Part shown: piece by piece, positions 34,927-43,854 of the stretch
How the letters are laid out: every line of letters starts with the position of its first letter
Position numbering within the stretch: position 1 is the first letter of the stretch
Origin: DYRG01 sp041161065
GTDB taxonomy: Bacteria > Pseudomonadota > Gammaproteobacteria > Beggiatoales > Beggiatoaceae
Assembly: GCA_041161065.1 (NCBI GenBank)
Contig: JBEAVE010000038.1
Span: 1-56,178 of the forward strand
Reading direction: 5' to 3'
Length of the DNA: 56,178 nucleotides
Made by a program: the position numbers and the translations under genes
Notes under the pieces: model-generated
What the model was told of the DNA's origin: nothing
Databases searched by the model: none
The model's input: only the letters and a program-made list of their open reading frames with translations

Positions 34927-37143
34927 TTAATGAACGTAAAAAGAAACTGCGGGGGTTTCTATGAAATTAGAAGATGATTGCAACCACACTTTTGCTTTGG
35001 CGGTATGCTCACCTTTTATCAAATGCCACAAATAATAAGATTGCTCTGTTGTTGCAATCATTTCATCATCGAGAAACCACTGCACTTGTTTGATAGGAAA
35101 ATAGGCAGGTACACGAAAGGCAAAAGCCTCTAGTTCATCTGGAATACGCGGATCAAGTGCCAAATGCAAACCATCAAGCGGTTGCACCAAATGAATAGAT
35201 GTCGGGATTATTTGCGGCATTTGTTGAGCAACTGGCAACGTACCTGCAATAAAAAATTCCTCTCGACTAGGGCAATTATTTTCTACCAATAAACCGGTTT
35301 CTCGACAAATGGTTTCTTTGACTAAATGAGGGCTTAATGTGAGAGGTTCTGTGTTTTGATGGCGATTTAATTCAGCAAACACACTTCTTAACACCAAAGC
35401 GGGTCCAATTGCTCCCGAAATGTTTATCATTGGACGCTGACTTAAATTACCAAACCATACACCCACCGTGTAACGATAATTGAAACCAATTGCCCAAGCA
35501 TCATGATAATCATTTGATGTTCCCGTTTTTACAGCGGTTTGAATAGGAAAATCTAATACACCACTCTCTAAAAATTCTAATTGTCTGGCATCTGCATCAG
35601 ATAAAATATTTGCAATAATACTACTTACCTCTTCACTAAAAACAGGTTGTTTTATTTTATTTGGTGTTTGATCGTGAAAAATCAATTGTAATGGTTTAAA
35701 TATTCCTTTCTCTGCCAATGCGGAATAGGCTTGGGTCAATTCAAATAAAGTAATTGCACCATTTCCGAGTGCTAATCCATCACCGTAGAAATCCGCATTC
35801 TCTGTCAAACTATTCATGCCGAGTTGTTGAAGTTTTTGTAAAAAGTTGTTCACGCCGACAAATTGAATTGTTCTAATTGCTGGGGTATTCAAAGAATTTC
35901 CCAACGCGTCGCGTAATCGCAACCAACCATAAAAATGACGGCTATAATTACGGAAATTATGCAAACCTGTTCCTACCGCTTCAGCCAACGGATTATCCTC
36001 AATTAAAGTGGCGGCTGTCCAACCTTTTTCTAAGGCGGTTGCATAGAGAAAAGGTTTCAAAGTTGAACCCGCTTGACGAGGCGTTGTAATCGCATCAATA
36101 TGGTTATCATCAAATAGTCCAGCATTAACCCATGCTAACACTTCCTGTGTTTGATGATCAATAATAAGCACCGCCCCATTTTCTACCGATCGATTGGAGA
36201 AACTTTCAATGGCTTGATTTAAAATCGCTTGCGTTGTTGCTTGAAGATTAGCATCTAAAGTTGTTTGCAATTGTCCGTTGTGTTGAGATGGATTGGGAAA
36301 GGTTTTATACAAATGATTGACAAAATGCACTGCTTCCACAGGAAGTTTTAGGTTTTTTAGTTCTAAAGGGGTTTGTAAAATGTCTTGATAATCTTGATTT
36401 GAAATAATGTTGGCTTTTAATAATCTATTTGCTAATTGTTGCATGGGTCGGCGGATTTCCAATGTGCCTTTTTTCAAATCTAAACGGCTGGGAGAACGGA
36501 CTAAAATCGCTAATGCAAGCATTTCTTTGAGATTTAAAGTATCCAAATCTCGATCAAAATAATAATGTGCGGCTTGTACAATGCCTCGCCGATTTTGGGC
36601 ATAAGGAATTTGATTGAGATAAAATTCTAAAATATTGGCTTTGGTGAAATGGTTTTCTAATTGCGTTGCTTCAAAAGTTTCTACCCATCGTGACCAAAAA
36701 GTTCTTGGTCGCGGGTGTAATATTCTAACGCTTTGTTCAGAAATGGTACTTGCTCCTCTTACAATACGTCGAGCTTTTAAGTTTTGGTAGATTGCTTTGA
36801 AACGGGCAAACCAATCGACCCCGTTGTGTTGATAAAAGTGTTGATCTTCTGCTAAAATAAAGACTTGTTGTAATGCCAATGGAATTTTATGCAGAGGTAT
36901 ATAATTGTGTAAATTCCAATCATTTTGGTAAGTAACCGTAAGTGGTTGGGCGTGCCGATCAAGGATTTGAACTTTACGGGCGTTTGCTCCACTAAAATTC
37001 AAATTTTCGGGAAAGGGTTTCAACGCATTGAATGTTTTAATGGTTAAAACCGCCAACAGAAATCCCAATAAACTTAAAAAAATGACTTTTTTCATGGTTT
37101 GATTTGTGGCAAATTGGACAGATTGAATCGGTAAATTGCGCAT
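34927..37143 (-). CDS. pbpC: Penicillin-binding protein 1C
   Basis: A bifunctional peptidoglycan synthase of about 738 residues, anchored by one N-terminal membrane helix (MKKVIFLSLLGFLLAVLTI). The GT51 transglycosylase has EDQHFYQHNGVDW, RGASTISEQSVRIL and EFYLNQIPYAQNRRG. The transpeptidase has STLK (nucleophile Ser in QAGSTLKPF), SLN and KTGTSNDYHDAW. A C-terminal BiPBP-type domain follows from about residue 650. Start uncertain: ATG 37143, GTG 37155 and ATG 37095 are all in frame and none has a clear ribosome site. The alpha-2-macroglobulin gene (yfhM) that often accompanies pbpC is absent from the window. Confidence 0.93.
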   Translation of the reverse strand: MRNLPIQSVQFATNQTMKKVIFLSLLGFLLAVLTIKTFNALKPFPENLNFSGANARKVQILDRHAQPLTVTYQNDWNLHNYIPLHKIPLALQQVFILAEDQHFYQHNGVDWFARFKAIYQNLKARRIVRGASTISEQSVRILHPRPRTFWSRWVETFEATQLENHFTKANILEFYLNQIPYAQNRRGIVQAAHYYFDRDLDTLNLKEMLALAILVRSPSRLDLKKGTLEIRRPMQQLANRLLKANIISNQDYQDILQTPLELKNLKLPVEAVHFVNHLYKTFPNPSQHNGQLQTTLDANLQATTQAILNQAIESFSNRSVENGAVLIIDHQTQEVLAWVNAGLFDDNHIDAITTPRQAGSTLKPFLYATALEKGWTAATLIEDNPLAEAVGTGLHNFRNYSRHFYGWLRLRDALGNSLNTPAIRTIQFVGVNNFLQKLQQLGMNSLTENADFYGDGLALGNGAITLFELTQAYSALAEKGIFKPLQLIFHDQTPNKIKQPVFSEEVSSIIANILSDADARQLEFLESGVLDFPIQTAVKTGTSNDYHDAWAIGFNYRYTVGVWFGNLSQRPMINISGAIGPALVLRSVFAELNRHQNTEPLTLSPHLVKETICRETGLLVENNCPSREEFFIAGTLPVAQQMPQIIPTSIHLVQPLDGLHLALDPRIPDELEAFAFRVPAYFPIKQVQWFLDDEMIATTEQSYYLWHLIKGEHTAKAKVWLQSSSNFIETPAVSFYVH

Positions 37144-37149
37144 TATAAT
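37123..37149 (+). promoter_or_regulatory. Possible promoter for the Smr gene
   Basis: TATAAT at 37144-37149 is a perfect -10, 23 bases before the ATG at 37173. TTGAAT at 37123-37128 could be a -35, but the spacer is only 15 bases. It overlaps the 5' end of pbpC on the other strand. Confidence 0.35.
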
Positions 37150-37172
37150 TGCCACGTTAGAGAGATGCTACC

Positions 37173-37703
37173 ATGCGAAAACTCACGGATGAAGAAATCG
37201 CCCTATTTAGAGAAAATATGCAAGACGTTAAGCCATTGGAATATAACGGAATAATGCCGCGTGCGCCGCGTTTAAAACCCATTCCCAAACAGCTTTATCG
37301 TGATGAAGCCAATATTTTTCACGATATGTTGTCGGATATTTATGATCCGAGCGATGTAGAAACCGGTGAGGAGTTAATTTACCTCAAAAACGGGGTGCAA
37401 CGCTCGGTTTTGCGCAAATTACGGCGCGGACATTATAGCGTATTGGCGGAATTGGATTTGCACGGCATGACCACTCCTCAAGCCCGACAAGCCGTTAGCG
37501 GATTTCTGCGCGAGTGCCGTTTGTTTAATTTGCGTTGTTTGAGAATTATTCACGGCAAAGGCTACGGTTCTTATCAAAAACAACCCGTTTTGAAATCCAA
37601 ATTAAATGCTTGGTTGCGACAACACGATCACGTTTTAGCTTTTTGTTCTGCCCGCGCATCTGATGGAGGAACGGGCGCGGTGTATGTTCTTATTCAATCT
37701 TAG
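37173..37703 (+). CDS. Smr domain protein (SmrA/SmrB type)
   Basis: A protein of 176 residues. The C-terminal Smr domain starts at about residue 90: LDLHGMTTPQARQAVSGFL (the LDLHG motif), then LRIIHGKGYGS (HGKG) and a final GGTGAVYVLI strand. Smr domains are nicking endonucleases related to MutS2 C-termini; in SmrB they cut mRNA at collided ribosomes. The N-terminal EIALFRENMQDVKPL is typical of the proteobacterial YfcN/SmrB group. Divergent from pbpC, 29 bases apart. Confidence 0.9.
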   Translation: MRKLTDEEIALFRENMQDVKPLEYNGIMPRAPRLKPIPKQLYRDEANIFHDMLSDIYDPSDVETGEELIYLKNGVQRSVLRKLRRGHYSVLAELDLHGMTTPQARQAVSGFLRECRLFNLRCLRIIHGKGYGSYQKQPVLKSKLNAWLRQHDHVLAFCSARASDGGTGAVYVLIQS

Positions 37704-37774
37704 ATTTTGTTTGGCTTTTTTTTCGGGACATTTAACCTTAGAATGGACGGTTTCGTTGAACGCAGCGATCGGGT

Positions 37775-39712
37775 ATGACTGACAGTGCACCTAGTTTTGT
37801 AGATTGGATCATTCAGTGGTTAGCAAATAATCCCGGCTGGTCGGGGTTGGCGGTGTTTTTAATTTCGTTGGGCGAATCATTGGTGGTGGTGGGATTGTTC
37901 ATTCCGGGCACGGTGGTGATGTTTGGGATTGGCGCGCTCGTGGCGATGGGCGGCATGAATTTGTGGGACACGTTGCTGTGGTCGATTGTGGGGGCAATTG
38001 TGGGCGACGGAATTAGTTTTTGGGTCGGACATCGTTACCGCGACGCGATGCGCACCATGTACCCCTTCAACAAGCACCCCGAATGGCTCGAACGCGCCGA
38101 AGTCTTTTTTGCGCGGCATGGCGGTAAAAGCGTGGTGTTTGGGCGATTTGCGGGACCTGTTCGACCGATTATCCCCGTCGTTGCAGGCATGATGGGCATG
38201 ACACCGCCGCGTTTTTATGTGGTGAATGTGATCTCGGCGTTGTTGTGGGCACCGTCATACATTTTGCCCGGCGTGGTGTTGGGTGCGTCGTTGTCGTTGG
38301 CGGCGGGCGTGACGACGCGGCTGGCGATTTTAGTGGTGTTGGTGATTGGGATTTTGTGGTTCACGACATGGGCGGTCGGGCAATTGTATCGGCGTTTGCA
38401 ACCCCACACTTATCGCGTGGCAGAAATTTTTTTACAAAAACTCTTCTCAAACCCCTTCGATAATTCAGCAGCGATTGAATTAGGCATTATGTTGATGATT
38501 GCGGGGTGGTTTTTTGTGGTGCTGCTGGGCGGGCAATTGTACGCAACAGGACCTTTAACCTTAGACAGTCGGGTGTATTTTTTATTTCAGAGTCTGCGCA
38601 CGCCTTGGGCGGATCAGCTGATGATTTTTATCACGGGATTGGGCACAACCACCGCAGAGTTATGGATTGCAAGTTTAGGATTTAGTTGGTTAATTTGGCA
38701 ACGACATTGGCAAGGATTAGGATATTGGGTTGCTGCGTTGGGAATCGGCACGCTGACCGCGATGTTATTGCATTGGGCGTTGCCGTTATTTCCGCCGACG
38801 CTCACGCTCGATGCAGGTAATCCTTTGTTTTTTCGGGTGGATTTAACGACCGGCGTGTTATTGTACGGCTGTTGGGCGGTCTTGGTCGCGCGCGAGCTCC
38901 CCGTTCATTGGCGGGTGATTCCCTACTATTTTGTGAGTGTATGGATTGTGGGGGAATTGCTCGCCTCGTTGTATTTAGCGCAATATTGGTTGTCCGATGC
39001 GGTGTTGAATGTGGCGTTGTCGCTTATGTGGGTGGCGTTGTTGGGATTGATTTATCGCCGTTACCCTGCGCCGTCGGTGAAATTTGTGAAATTGTCGACG
39101 GTGTTGTTGGCGGGAATTTTAATCACCGCAAGTGGGCATATTTTGTTTCGCCACGCCGATATGGTTAAACACTATACCTTTGAATATCCTAATTTTTCGC
39201 TGTCGGCGGCAAAATGGTGGCAACAAGATTGGGAGCAAGTGCCCACCAACCGAATCGATTGGGGTGGCGAACCCGCGCAACCTTTTACCGTGCAATATGC
39301 AGGGGATTTGGCGTTTTTGCGCAATCAATTGTTGCAGCGCGGTTGGCAAGACTCGCCTCCTTTGACCATCGCCGCCGCCTTGCAATGGCTCAATCCAAAA
39401 CCGTCGATTAATGAAGTACTTGTGTTGCCAAAGGTGCACGACGGACAGCACGAAACCCTCCAATTAATGCGCATCGATGGAACTTCGCGCATCGTGTTGC
39501 GATTGTGGCAAACCCACACAACCTTAAACGATCAATGGACAGTGTGGGCGGGACAAGTTAATCGTGAAACGCTAAAAAAATCTTTGGAAATCTTAACGTT
39601 ACCGAGAACGGATACCGATATTTCCACTCCCTTACAAATATTACAAATGACCTTGCAAGATTTTCCACAACGCTTACCCCATGATCATTTATTATTATTA
39701 CATCAGCCATGA
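37775..39712 (+). CDS. DedA / degenerate PAP2-like / LssY C-terminal fusion membrane protein
   Basis: A protein of 645 residues. Residues about 20-215 are a DedA (VTT) domain with SLVVVGLFIPGTVVM and the FGRFAGPVRPIIPVVAG motif of polyprenyl-phosphate/lipid flippases. Residues about 235-435 form a six-helix region like PAP2 phosphatases. Residues about 475-640 match the LssY C-terminal domain (FTVQYAGDLAFLRNQLLQRGW). The PAP2 active-site motifs are not intact: the regions aligning with KX6RP, PSGH and SRX5HX3D read LLHWALPLFPP, FRVDLTTG and ASLYLAQYWLSD. Phosphatase activity is therefore doubtful. The stop overlaps the next gene (ATGA). The gene is GC-rich relative to its surroundings. Confidence 0.88.
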   Translation: MTDSAPSFVDWIIQWLANNPGWSGLAVFLISLGESLVVVGLFIPGTVVMFGIGALVAMGGMNLWDTLLWSIVGAIVGDGISFWVGHRYRDAMRTMYPFNKHPEWLERAEVFFARHGGKSVVFGRFAGPVRPIIPVVAGMMGMTPPRFYVVNVISALLWAPSYILPGVVLGASLSLAAGVTTRLAILVVLVIGILWFTTWAVGQLYRRLQPHTYRVAEIFLQKLFSNPFDNSAAIELGIMLMIAGWFFVVLLGGQLYATGPLTLDSRVYFLFQSLRTPWADQLMIFITGLGTTTAELWIASLGFSWLIWQRHWQGLGYWVAALGIGTLTAMLLHWALPLFPPTLTLDAGNPLFFRVDLTTGVLLYGCWAVLVARELPVHWRVIPYYFVSVWIVGELLASLYLAQYWLSDAVLNVALSLMWVALLGLIYRRYPAPSVKFVKLSTVLLAGILITASGHILFRHADMVKHYTFEYPNFSLSAAKWWQQDWEQVPTNRIDWGGEPAQPFTVQYAGDLAFLRNQLLQRGWQDSPPLTIAAALQWLNPKPSINEVLVLPKVHDGQHETLQLMRIDGTSRIVLRLWQTHTTLNDQWTVWAGQVNRETLKKSLEILTLPRTDTDISTPLQILQMTLQDFPQRLPHDHLLLLHQP

Positions 39713-41091
39713 GCCTACTAATCGAAGCCCTCAAACGGGCAGAACAAGCTAAAAATCAACCCGTTTCTTCACTCGAATCCCATGAAGAAACGCTTTCTCT
39801 TGAAATACCCGATGAACCCCTTTCTTTGGAAGAAACCGATGACCTTTTAATATTAGATAACGAACCCGTTTCTCAACCCGTTTCATCAATAATTTCTGAA
39901 GAAAAAAACTATGATATGGAATGGCTGCCATTAGAAAATCTTACAGATGATCCGCCCCCAAAAATCGTTGAAAAAGAACCCATTAAAGAAAAATCTCCAC
40001 CAACTTTACCACCCGAAACAAATCCTAAATCACCCACAAAATCTTCAACAACCATTCCACCGTCCGAAGAACCTTTATCTAGACCTTGGACAACTGAAGA
40101 TCAAGACAATGCCGCTGCACAATTGCAAGCCGCTTCTGATAGTGCATCTTTGAAACCCTTATTAGGTTATATTTTGTTACTGGTTGTAATGATCATGATT
40201 TTAGGAGGCGGGTATTTCTACATTTCACAAAAAGTTGAGGAATATTCCAAATCACCTTATGCAGGCAACCTTGCGCCTTTGCCTGCGGGCGGGTTGGCGG
40301 CAAAATTGGCAGAATTACAAAAAAAAAACCAATCAGAACAAACACCTCCGCCCGTTCAATCCCCTCAAATAGAGCAAACAATCCCGAATAATGTGCCCGC
40401 ATCGATAGAATCGTCTGATAAAAAACTACCCGAAAAAATAGTTCCCGAACCACCTGCAAAAATAGAGGAAAAAACCACGCCATCTAAAAATAAACGTTTG
40501 AAAATAGAACATAATACAGACCATAAACAAACCGATCAACGATTACAACAAGCCTATCAATTTTATCAACAAGGTCATTACAATCGTGCAAAGAAACAGT
40601 ATCAATCGATTTTACAAAATGATGAGCATAATCGAGATGCGTTGTTAGGAATGGCGGCAATTGCTGTTCAAAATCAACAGGTTGAACAAGCAAGATATTA
40701 TTATCAACAACTGTTGCGTTTTTATCCTAAGGATAGTTTTGCCGAAGCGGGGCTGATCAATTTGCAAGATGATACGCCAGAAGCTGAAAATATGCTTAAA
40801 AATCAAATTACTAACGAGCCAGAGTCGGGATATTTGCAATTTGTGTTGGGGAATTTTTACAGTCGACAAGGGCGTTGGAATGAGGCGCAGCAAGCCTATT
40901 TTGAGGCTTATCGAAAAAACAACCAACACCCTGATTATGCTTACAATTTGGCGGTTAGTTTGGATCAATTAAGCAAAGATCAAGCCGCTTTACCTTACTA
41001 TCAGCGAGCTTTAATGTTGAGCAATCATCATCAAGCAACCTTTAATCTTCAAACCGTTAAACAACGGATCAATGAGATTGAAAACAAATAA
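39709..41091 (+). CDS. TPR protein with one transmembrane helix (GspB/MshN-like layout)
   Basis: A protein of 460 residues. The N-terminus MSLLIEALKRAEQAKNQ resembles the cytoplasmic start of GspB- and MshN-like pilus/secretion proteins. An acidic and Pro-rich segment follows (about 25-135), then one membrane helix (about 148-170, YILLLVVMIMILGGGYFYI), a second Pro-rich linker, and about five TPRs (265-450; LQQAYQFYQQGHYNRAKKQYQ). The TPRs would lie in the periplasm. It may scaffold an envelope complex. The ATG overlaps the DedA fusion stop, implying co-translation. No pilus or type II secretion gene is nearby, so the link to secretion is only by resemblance. Confidence 0.75.
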   Translation: MSLLIEALKRAEQAKNQPVSSLESHEETLSLEIPDEPLSLEETDDLLILDNEPVSQPVSSIISEEKNYDMEWLPLENLTDDPPPKIVEKEPIKEKSPPTLPPETNPKSPTKSSTTIPPSEEPLSRPWTTEDQDNAAAQLQAASDSASLKPLLGYILLLVVMIMILGGGYFYISQKVEEYSKSPYAGNLAPLPAGGLAAKLAELQKKNQSEQTPPPVQSPQIEQTIPNNVPASIESSDKKLPEKIVPEPPAKIEEKTTPSKNKRLKIEHNTDHKQTDQRLQQAYQFYQQGHYNRAKKQYQSILQNDEHNRDALLGMAAIAVQNQQVEQARYYYQQLLRFYPKDSFAEAGLINLQDDTPEAENMLKNQITNEPESGYLQFVLGNFYSRQGRWNEAQQAYFEAYRKNNQHPDYAYNLAVSLDQLSKDQAALPYYQRALMLSNHHQATFNLQTVKQRINEIENK

Positions 41092-41094
41092 TTT

Positions 41095-42369
41095 TCAAGG
41101 TCTTACCGTCGATAAAATGCGTTGTCGAAACGTTAAATAGATTTGTGTTGCTTTCAGTAAATTATACTCTAAAAGTCCAAATGCAATCATCCCGAGAAAT
41201 GCTGCTAGAAAAGAAAAATACTCATGCGGAGAAACCACCGTTATTACCGTCATAATATATGCCGAGAAATACAACCAGAAATGCCAACGTTGCCATTTAT
41301 CAATAATAATTTGTTTCATATTGGGAATTTTAACTTTTTGAGCAAAATCGGTTTGTAAATTGGTTAAATGCAACCAAACTAAAAACGGCACAATTTTGTA
41401 TAACATACCTTGAATAACAGGCAAAATAAATCCTCCCACAAATAAAATACCTTGCAATATTTCGCGTTGAGGAAATGCCCAAACAAAACCCGTTAAATAA
41501 AATAATGCACTGATTATTAAACCAATCATTGCAACTCGCCAAAAGTTTAAAGTCATATCGGGTAATTTTCGTAATCTTTTGTGTTGAATGTGTAAAGTGA
41601 TTATCGCAAAACTAATCACTAATAAAACTAAAACAAGTTCTAATGGTATTCCTAATGTATAAAAAACTAAAATTCCAAATAAAAAAGGAGAGAAACGTCG
41701 ACTAAAACTATTAGAATAAGGGGGGGTTATTTGAAACATGGGTACAACTTGATAAGCGATACCCACTACCAATAATAAAGTCCACCCTAATAATCCCCAA
41801 TTTAAATGTAAATGGGTGAGAAAAATTGGATTGTAAATCGTTATATTCCACGCAAATAAAACTAATAGTAACAACCCCAATCCTATTGTAATAAATAACG
41901 CAATGACTGCTAATCGAACGCTCGTTAAAATAGGGTTTTGATTGGGGCTTTTGAATAAACTTAATGTGACAATACTGATTAAAGTAAATCCGCCTAACAA
42001 TAAAAATAACCAACTGATTTGTAAAGCTATTTTCAAATCTAAAACCCAACCTATCGCTAATAAAAAAGTTCCTAATGTTAAACTACCATGAATTAAACTA
42101 CTCCATAATGTTACTCTCGTTAAAATTACGCCAAATAAAACGGGTAACAATTGTAATAATGCGCCGCTCATAATTTGTAACATCACACCAATAGTAAAGA
42201 GATGTGTAAAAGCGAGGAAATCCATCGACCAGCGATTAGAAAAAAGGGTTTCTCCTTTAAGAAATAACAACACCATTGCGAGGATTGCAAACAACGGTGC
42301 TGTTAAGAAAAAACGTAAAGGAATATGTAAAGACGGGGTTTGCTGCAATGATAGTTGTGTGGTATTCAT
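41095..42369 (-). CDS. NnrS-like multi-pass membrane protein
   Basis: A protein of 424 residues with about 12 membrane helices and little polar sequence. FLAFTHLFTIGVMLQIMSGALLQLLPV near residue 55 and LTHLHLNWGLLGW near 190 carry histidines within membrane helices, as in the heme- and copper-containing NnrS family and relatives of the heme-copper oxidase subunit I fold. The ATG overlaps the DUF2249 stop (ATGA). Its partners (DUF2249, hemerythrin, Dnr-type regulator) are the usual company of NnrS-like genes in denitrifiers, which respond to nitric oxide. Function inferred from context; heme binding not shown. Confidence 0.65.
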   Translation of the reverse strand: MNTTQLSLQQTPSLHIPLRFFLTAPLFAILAMVLLFLKGETLFSNRWSMDFLAFTHLFTIGVMLQIMSGALLQLLPVLFGVILTRVTLWSSLIHGSLTLGTFLLAIGWVLDLKIALQISWLFLLLGGFTLISIVTLSLFKSPNQNPILTSVRLAVIALFITIGLGLLLLVLFAWNITIYNPIFLTHLHLNWGLLGWTLLLVVGIAYQVVPMFQITPPYSNSFSRRFSPFLFGILVFYTLGIPLELVLVLLVISFAIITLHIQHKRLRKLPDMTLNFWRVAMIGLIISALFYLTGFVWAFPQREILQGILFVGGFILPVIQGMLYKIVPFLVWLHLTNLQTDFAQKVKIPNMKQIIIDKWQRWHFWLYFSAYIMTVITVVSPHEYFSFLAAFLGMIAFGLLEYNLLKATQIYLTFRQRILSTVRP

Positions 42370-42623
42370 AATGTGAGAATAATCTGTTCAGCAATCGAGT
42401 CGTTTTCTTTCCAAATAAACAGTTCAATGGGGATTTCTGGAGAAATAGAGCGTGTTATCCATTTGAAACCCTGTTGTTTAAGCATTTCATATAATGGAAA
42501 GGGTTCTAAACGGTGAAGAACGTGCAAACAATCTCCCGTTGGTAGGGTTTGTAAGGCGGCGAGCACTTGTTCTAAGGGTTTGCAAGGTTCAAGAAACCGC
42601 ACATCGATTTGAATTAAAGGCAT
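42366..42623 (-). CDS. DUF2249 domain protein (TusA/SirA-like fold)
   Basis: A protein of 85 residues. IDVRFLEPCKPLEQVLAALQTL opens with the 'D.R...pp..l..vl..l..l' pattern of DUF2249, and LHRLEPFPLYEMLKQQGF is the second conserved stretch. The fold is the TusA-like two-layer sandwich. DUF2249 proteins are common next to hemerythrins and NnrS in nitrate/nitrite and nitric oxide gene sets, but their reaction is unknown. It is three bases after the hemerythrin stop and coupled to the NnrS-like gene. Confidence 0.85.
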   Translation of the reverse strand: MPLIQIDVRFLEPCKPLEQVLAALQTLPTGDCLHVLHRLEPFPLYEMLKQQGFKWITRSISPEIPIELFIWKENDSIAEQIILTL

Positions 42624-42626
42624 ATT

Positions 42627-43055
42627 TTAGTGCAAATGGGTTAGTAATTCATCACGTTGAACACCTAAAATGCGGTCACTCATAGGATAAAGGATTTGTT
42701 CTTCTTTAGCATTATGCTGGCGAATGAGCATTAAAAGGCTTTCAGATAATCCTAAATATTCATCGCTATCTTGTTGATCTAAAGCGTTTTTCATTTGTAA
42801 AAATAGGTCACGCATTTGGGTATGTTCAAATCGCATCACGGCGGTTGGACCTTCTGAATGACCACTTACTTTTTCAAATGCAGGAAAGAGCACTTGTTCT
42901 TCACGGTTAAAATGTTGTACCGTTGCCGCCTGAAATGCGTTAAAATGCGCACTTGCTTGTGTCCAATCTTGTTTTGCAACCGCTTGTTCAGCTTGTGCAA
43001 ATAACGCATCACAAACATCATGTTGCTCTGTTAATAATAGTGTAATCGTTTTCAT
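42627..43055 (-). CDS. Hemerythrin domain protein
   Basis: A four-helix protein of 142 residues with hemerythrin di-iron ligands: His in LTEQHDVCD, HFNREEQVLFP, EHTQMRDLF and RQHNAKEEQILYPMSD. The real start is ATG 43055, because an AAGGAGG lies six bases before it; the in-frame ATG at 43073 sits on that ribosome site. Hemerythrins of this size bind O2 or NO or protect iron-sulfur clusters (as in YtfE/RIC). The gene is divergent from a Dnr-type regulator with an FNR-type site between. Confidence 0.9.
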   Translation of the reverse strand: MKTITLLLTEQHDVCDALFAQAEQAVAKQDWTQASAHFNAFQAATVQHFNREEQVLFPAFEKVSGHSEGPTAVMRFEHTQMRDLFLQMKNALDQQDSDEYLGLSESLLMLIRQHNAKEEQILYPMSDRILGVQRDELLTHLH

Positions 43056-43107
43056 TTTTCCTCCTTGAGTCATGAAAGCAGGTTAGAAGATTGTAGCACG
43101 GATGTAA

Positions 43108-43121
43108 TTGATAAACATCAA
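43108..43121. promoter_or_regulatory. FNR/Dnr-type operator, perfect palindrome
   Basis: TTGAT AAAC ATCAA matches the FNR/Dnr consensus exactly. It lies between the divergent hemerythrin and regulator genes, 17 bases before the regulator ATG and 52 bases before the hemerythrin ATG. On the minus strand a TACAAT -10 (43090-43095) is close by, so the site overlaps the -35 region of the hemerythrin promoter. The regulator's recognition helix (ETLSR) fits this half-site. Activator or repressor action cannot be decided from position alone. Confidence 0.85.
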
Positions 43122-43138
43122 AAAATAAAGGAAAAGCT

Positions 43139-43834
43139 ATGCCCCATTCTAAACATTCTATTAACGATCAGGTATTAAAAAATTTCTTTCTATTTGCAAG
43201 TTTAGATGACGCACAATTAAATTGTATAAAACAAACCATGCAATATCGCCAATTACAAGAAGGCGAGTTTCTCTTTGAACATGGTCAAAAAGCTGAGCGT
43301 TTTTTTATTTTATTAAGTGGTCATATTAAACTTATTCGTTTGTCATTGGAAGGCATGGAGAAAGTCATTGAAATTGTTCGCCCGACAGAGAGTTTCGCAG
43401 AAGCAATTATGTTTATGGAACAACAAATCTATCCTGTTACCGCGCAAGCAATTATTCCAAGCGAAATTATCTCATTTGAAAATAAAATTTTTCTAGGCAT
43501 TTTAGCGGAATCTTTTGCTACTTGCAAACGGGTAATGTGTGATATGAGTATGCGTTTGCGGACTTGGTTAGGTGAAATCGATAATTTGACATTACAAAAT
43601 GCGACCTATCGATTAGTAAATTATTTGTTATATCAAGTGCCTGAAGATTCCAAAAATAGTTGTTGTGTGAGCTTTCAAATCCCTAAACACGTGATTGCAT
43701 CAAGGCTTTCTATCAAACCCGAAACCCTATCAAGAATTCTACAACATTTAAGTAAAGAAGGCTTAATTACGGTTGAAGGAAAAGTTATCCATATTCATAA
43801 TTTAGACCGTTTGAAATTATATAGTCAAAATTAA
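43139..43834 (+). CDS. Crp/Fnr family regulator, Dnr/NnrR type
   Basis: A protein of 231 residues. The cyclic-nucleotide-like beta-barrel (about 15-130) includes GEFLFEHGQKAERFFILLSGHIKL and PTESFAEAIMF, the latter typical of Dnr/NnrR nitric oxide sensors. The winged HTH at about 180-220 has IPKHVIASRLSIKPETLSRIL, with Glu, Ser and Arg in the positions that read TTGAT. The N-terminal cysteine cluster of oxygen-sensing FNR is absent. It probably senses NO (via heme in Dnr relatives) and controls the divergent hemerythrin-DUF2249-NnrS operon and itself through the site at 43108. Confidence 0.88.
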   Translation: MPHSKHSINDQVLKNFFLFASLDDAQLNCIKQTMQYRQLQEGEFLFEHGQKAERFFILLSGHIKLIRLSLEGMEKVIEIVRPTESFAEAIMFMEQQIYPVTAQAIIPSEIISFENKIFLGILAESFATCKRVMCDMSMRLRTWLGEIDNLTLQNATYRLVNYLLYQVPEDSKNSCCVSFQIPKHVIASRLSIKPETLSRILQHLSKEGLITVEGKVIHIHNLDRLKLYSQN

Positions 43835-43854
43835 CCCACTTTTAGGAACAACTT

